In this document: positions 61,176-64,000 of the stretch, piece by piece | How positions within the stretch are numbered: the stretch's first letter is position 1 | How the letters are laid out: the number at the start of each line of letters is the position of its first letter | Assembly: GCA_019638355.1 (NCBI GenBank) | Contig: JAHBTY010000002.1 | Span: 134,501-198,500, forward strand | Source of the DNA: Cyclobacteriaceae bacterium | Lineage (GTDB): Bacteria > Bacteroidota > Bacteroidia > Cytophagales > Cyclobacteriaceae | Reading direction: 5' to 3' | DNA: 64,000 nucleotides | Notes under the pieces: generated by a model | What the model was told of the DNA's origin: nothing | Seen by the model: only the letters and a program-made list of their open reading frames with translations | Database searches by the model: none | Program-made: the position numbers and the translations under genes

Positions 61176-64000
61176 ATGAGGCTTTCACAGCTAACTACTT
61201 TTTATTTGGTTCTCCTGTTTCAAACAGTGTTTTGCAAAACAGCCGTTGCGCAACAACTATATTTTTCCACTTTATCAATGAAAGATGGTCTTCCATCCAA
61301 TATTATTTCGGGTATTGCACAGGATGAAAATGACTTTATCTGGATTGGGACAGGAAATGGACTAGCCCGTTTTGATGGTTACCAATTTAAAACGTTTAAG
61401 AAAAGCAGTGGTTCTCAAACACTCACATCAAACGAAATTAGCTGCCTGTTACAATCGGGCGAAAATATCTGGATAGGAACCTGGAACGGGCTCTGCAAAA
61501 TCAATACACGTACGTTTGTGATTACGCGTATTGCTTCCGTTGGTAATCAAGCTATACGAACTTTAGCAAAGGGCTTGCATGGTGATGTATGGGTTGGTAC
61601 TGAAAACGGCTTGCTTCAAGTTAATGAAACTTCGTTAACAGTTGCAAAAACGTATCATACAAACAACAGTGGTTTAAGTCATAATACAATTCGTTCAGTT
61701 TATGAAGACCGAGATGGCAACCTATGGGTAGGTACTTATGATAAACTAAATAAACTTGCCAGGGGTGGTGGTTTGTTTCAAACCTTTGATCTTAAAAAAG
61801 ACTACAAGCCAGCACTCAAGAATAATTTAATCTGTGGAGAAATCAAGCCAGCACAACCCGGTAATGATTCTTTACTTTGGGTTGGAACTGAAACCGGCTT
61901 GAGCCTTTTTAATACCCGAACTAATAAATTTCAACGCTGGAGCGAACAAGAAGTGGCATTTAGCAATGAAGTAATTAAATGCCTTTATCTGAATGAATCT
62001 GGCCAAGTATGGTTGGGTACTGATTTCGGACTGAATATTCTTGATCCTGTTACAAAAAAAGTAACTTCATACTTCCACAATCCTCAAGCACCATTTTCCC
62101 TTGCCAACAATGCTATCTGGCAAATTTTTGAAGACCGTAGTGGTGTAATCTGGTTGGTTACCTCGAATGGTCTAAGCCGTGTAAACAAACACCCCAATCT
62201 ATATTCCTTTCATGAAGTTTCTAGCACAATCGAAAATCAAACGGTAGGCAATCAGGTAAAGGCTATTCATATTTCAAAAAGTGGAATTACATGGTTAGCA
62301 ACTTTACATGGGGTTTTACGAATAGAGGAAGGTAGCACAACAATATTTGATACCCAGGCCCAGCCTCCGCATAATTTACTACTCAATAATGTATATGCAT
62401 TAGCCGAAGACAGTCTCAATAGGATCTGGATAGGCACGGCCGGGGGTATTAATATTTGGGACGAACCAAACAAGAAAATGTATGCCTTTACCGCAACGCC
62501 CGACAATGGATTAGTTACAAATTACATTGCACGATTTATTACCGACAGCGATGGCACAATGTGGGTAAGCACCTATCAAGGAGGGCTTTTTAAAGTTACA
62601 GGCGATTTTACCAACCCTAACAACATACACTTTCAAGTTGTTAATCGCGAGTTCGGCTCCGAAAAAATAGTAGCAGGTAAAAATTCACTTTGGTTCGTGC
62701 TGAATAACGAGTTGCACCGCGTTAACATTAAAACAAATCAGGAAGAGCGTATTAGTTTAAATATTAACACCCCAAATAATAGTGATATTCTTTGCCTTTT
62801 TGTAACATTTGATCAATCCGTTTTGGTGGGTACCCAGAATGGGTTTATTCGGTACAATACCCATCAAAATAAAAGTACGTTTCATCCGGTTGAAGCTGGT
62901 CACGATATTTATATAACCAACCTGATAGAAGATGAAGGCGGCAACATCTGGGGTACAACTAATCAGTTCATTTTTAAGTTTACCGATAACGGAGGCATTG
63001 AAATGTTTCCCTTAGAAAAAGATTTACCTTTAAAAAGTTTCTACCACGGATGTGCCACCCATACAAACAACGGATTAATATTTTTTGGTGGGGATAATGG
63101 ATTTGTCTCGGTTGATACCCGAAGTATTTATACACCATCGTATAAACCAAAAGTTTACATCACTTCGCTGGAAATTAACAACAAGTTGGTTAATCATGGC
63201 GATACCATAGATCAACAAGTATTGCTGCCAATTGATATTTCACACACCTATCACTTATCACTCGATTACGCTCATCGTTCATTAACATTTGGATTTGCAG
63301 CCCTGCATTATTGGCAACCCGAAACAAATGTTTACGCGTATAAACTGGATGGGTTTGATGATGATTGGATTTATGTTTCAGGCACCAAAAATTTCGCTGT
63401 GTATTCCAATCTATCTCCGGGCAATTATATTTTTCAGGTGCGGGGAACCAACAACTATGGGCAATGGAGTGAGCAACAAGCCAGCATTCAAATTCAAGTG
63501 AAACCCCCGATATTTCTACGTCCGGCATTTATCGCACTATATGCACTGTTGGTAGTTGGAGGCATCGCGCTTGCTATGCGTATGTATGCAATCAGACTAA
63601 AACTTAAGAATGAGTTAGCAATTACCAAACTCGAAAAAAATCACACAGAAGAACTAGCACTGGCTAAACAAAACTTCTTTACCAATATCTCGCACGAATT
63701 GCGAACACCCATAAGTTTAATTTTGCCCCCTATCCATCAAATTTTAAAAGAAGGTAAACTTGATACCGAAAGCCGAAGCCTTATTACACTTGCTGAAAGA
63801 AATTCACAGCGTTTGTTACGACTTATCAATCAAATTCTGGATTTCAGAAAATTAGAAAGCAATACACTTCACCTGAAAGTTAGCAGAACCAACCTGGTAA
63901 GTTTTACGCACGAAATCCATAATCTGTTTACAGACAAGGCCAATCGAAAGAAGATAAGCTTCACCTTCATGTCCATTGAACCTGAATTACCAGTGTGGAT
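61176..64000 (+). CDS. Hybrid two-component system sensor (HTCS), 3' end outside window
   Basis: 941 residues visible in one uninterrupted frame. Signal/anchor (about 1-24), then a two-component-regulator propeller with many W-I/V-G-T-x-x-G-L repeats (for example WIGTGNGLARFDG, WVGTENGLLQV, WVGTYDKLNKL), a Y_Y_Y domain (about 715-775, YKLDGFDDDWIYVSG to YGQWSEQ), a transmembrane helix (about 783-805) and HisKA with H840 in NISHELRTP. The kinase ATPase, receiver and AraC-type output expected for an HTCS lie beyond the edge. Such sensors bind an oligosaccharide in the periplasm and activate the adjacent locus. Confidence 0.92.
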   Translation, partial: MRLSQLTTFYLVLLFQTVFCKTAVAQQLYFSTLSMKDGLPSNIISGIAQDENDFIWIGTGNGLARFDGYQFKTFKKSSGSQTLTSNEISCLLQSGENIWIGTWNGLCKINTRTFVITRIASVGNQAIRTLAKGLHGDVWVGTENGLLQVNETSLTVAKTYHTNNSGLSHNTIRSVYEDRDGNLWVGTYDKLNKLARGGGLFQTFDLKKDYKPALKNNLICGEIKPAQPGNDSLLWVGTETGLSLFNTRTNKFQRWSEQEVAFSNEVIKCLYLNESGQVWLGTDFGLNILDPVTKKVTSYFHNPQAPFSLANNAIWQIFEDRSGVIWLVTSNGLSRVNKHPNLYSFHEVSSTIENQTVGNQVKAIHISKSGITWLATLHGVLRIEEGSTTIFDTQAQPPHNLLLNNVYALAEDSLNRIWIGTAGGINIWDEPNKKMYAFTATPDNGLVTNYIARFITDSDGTMWVSTYQGGLFKVTGDFTNPNNIHFQVVNREFGSEKIVAGKNSLWFVLNNELHRVNIKTNQEERISLNINTPNNSDILCLFVTFDQSVLVGTQNGFIRYNTHQNKSTFHPVEAGHDIYITNLIEDEGGNIWGTTNQFIFKFTDNGGIEMFPLEKDLPLKSFYHGCATHTNNGLIFFGGDNGFVSVDTRSIYTPSYKPKVYITSLEINNKLVNHGDTIDQQVLLPIDISHTYHLSLDYAHRSLTFGFAALHYWQPETNVYAYKLDGFDDDWIYVSGTKNFAVYSNLSPGNYIFQVRGTNNYGQWSEQQASIQIQVKPPIFLRPAFIALYALLVVGGIALAMRMYAIRLKLKNELAITKLEKNHTEELALAKQNFFTNISHELRTPISLILPPIHQILKEGKLDTESRSLITLAERNSQRLLRLINQILDFRKLESNTLHLKVSRTNLVSFTHEIHNLFTDKANRKKISFTFMSIEPELPVW

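Noticed and set aside
61176-64000. Suspected frameshift in the hybrid sensor
   Set aside because: Spot checks of frame at the N terminus, propeller and HisKA motif all fall in the same phase, so the frame appears intact up to the window edge.

Overview
The window is a 64 kb chromosomal stretch from a Bacteroidota bacterium, most likely of the order Cytophagales. The evidence is SusC/SusD/SusE-type outer-membrane proteins, TonB-dependent receptors with carboxypeptidase-like and STN extensions, a type IX secretion (Por) C-terminal sorting domain, DUF4249 and FG-GAP/ASPIC lipoproteins, a hybrid two-component sensor, TAnnTTTG-type promoter elements, few Shine-Dalgarno sites, and an AT-leaning but mixed base composition. 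No rRNA, tRNA, CRISPR array, insertion sequence or prophage was recognised. The genus cannot be named from the sequence alone.

Layout. 1-9.0 kb is housekeeping: the end of rpsT with its terminator, a beta-barrel protein, radC, a serine hydrolase, a DUF1684 protein, a HicBA toxin-antitoxin pair, pheT, a coiled-coil protein plus zapA (division), and rny (RNase Y). 9.1-15.9 kb is a tightly coupled four-gene envelope operon: an unknown secreted protein, an STN-type TonB receptor, a DUF4249 lipoprotein and an MG2-like protein. 16-20 kb carries an MFS transporter, GNAT and YheT-like hydrolase genes, a secreted DsrE protein and a DUF1080 protein. 19.9-21.8 kb (minus strand) is an ArsR/SRPBCC/DoxX/DUF4256 cluster with a clear promoter and operator. 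22-37 kb is mixed: a secreted protein with a Hint domain, a DEAD-box helicase, three more serine hydrolases, trmN6, yceI-marR, an M3 peptidase, TauE, membrane proteins, an SMP-30 lipoprotein and a large unknown helical protein. 37-42 kb holds an S9 peptidase, a DinB-like protein and a CHASE3 histidine kinase.

42-64 kb is a polysaccharide utilisation locus on the minus strand. Read in transcription order it is GH53 endo-galactanase, GH5-like protein, SMP-30 lactonase, SusC, SusD, SusE, a terminator-like hairpin, FG-GAP/ASPIC lipoprotein, periplasmic or surface GH13, and T9SS-secreted GH13. It is transcribed away from a hybrid two-component sensor that runs off the right end of the window. The expected logic is that the sensor detects an oligosaccharide in the periplasm and activates the locus, surface enzymes cut the glycan, SusD/E bind it and SusC imports it. 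The enzymes point to two substrates (beta-1,4-galactan and alpha-glucan), which is the main open question of the region.

Recurring regulatory features are terminator-like hairpins placed directly against the start codon of the next same-strand gene (pheT, marR, FG-GAP lipoprotein), overlapping or abutting stop and start codons, and convergent gene pairs with almost no intergenic DNA.
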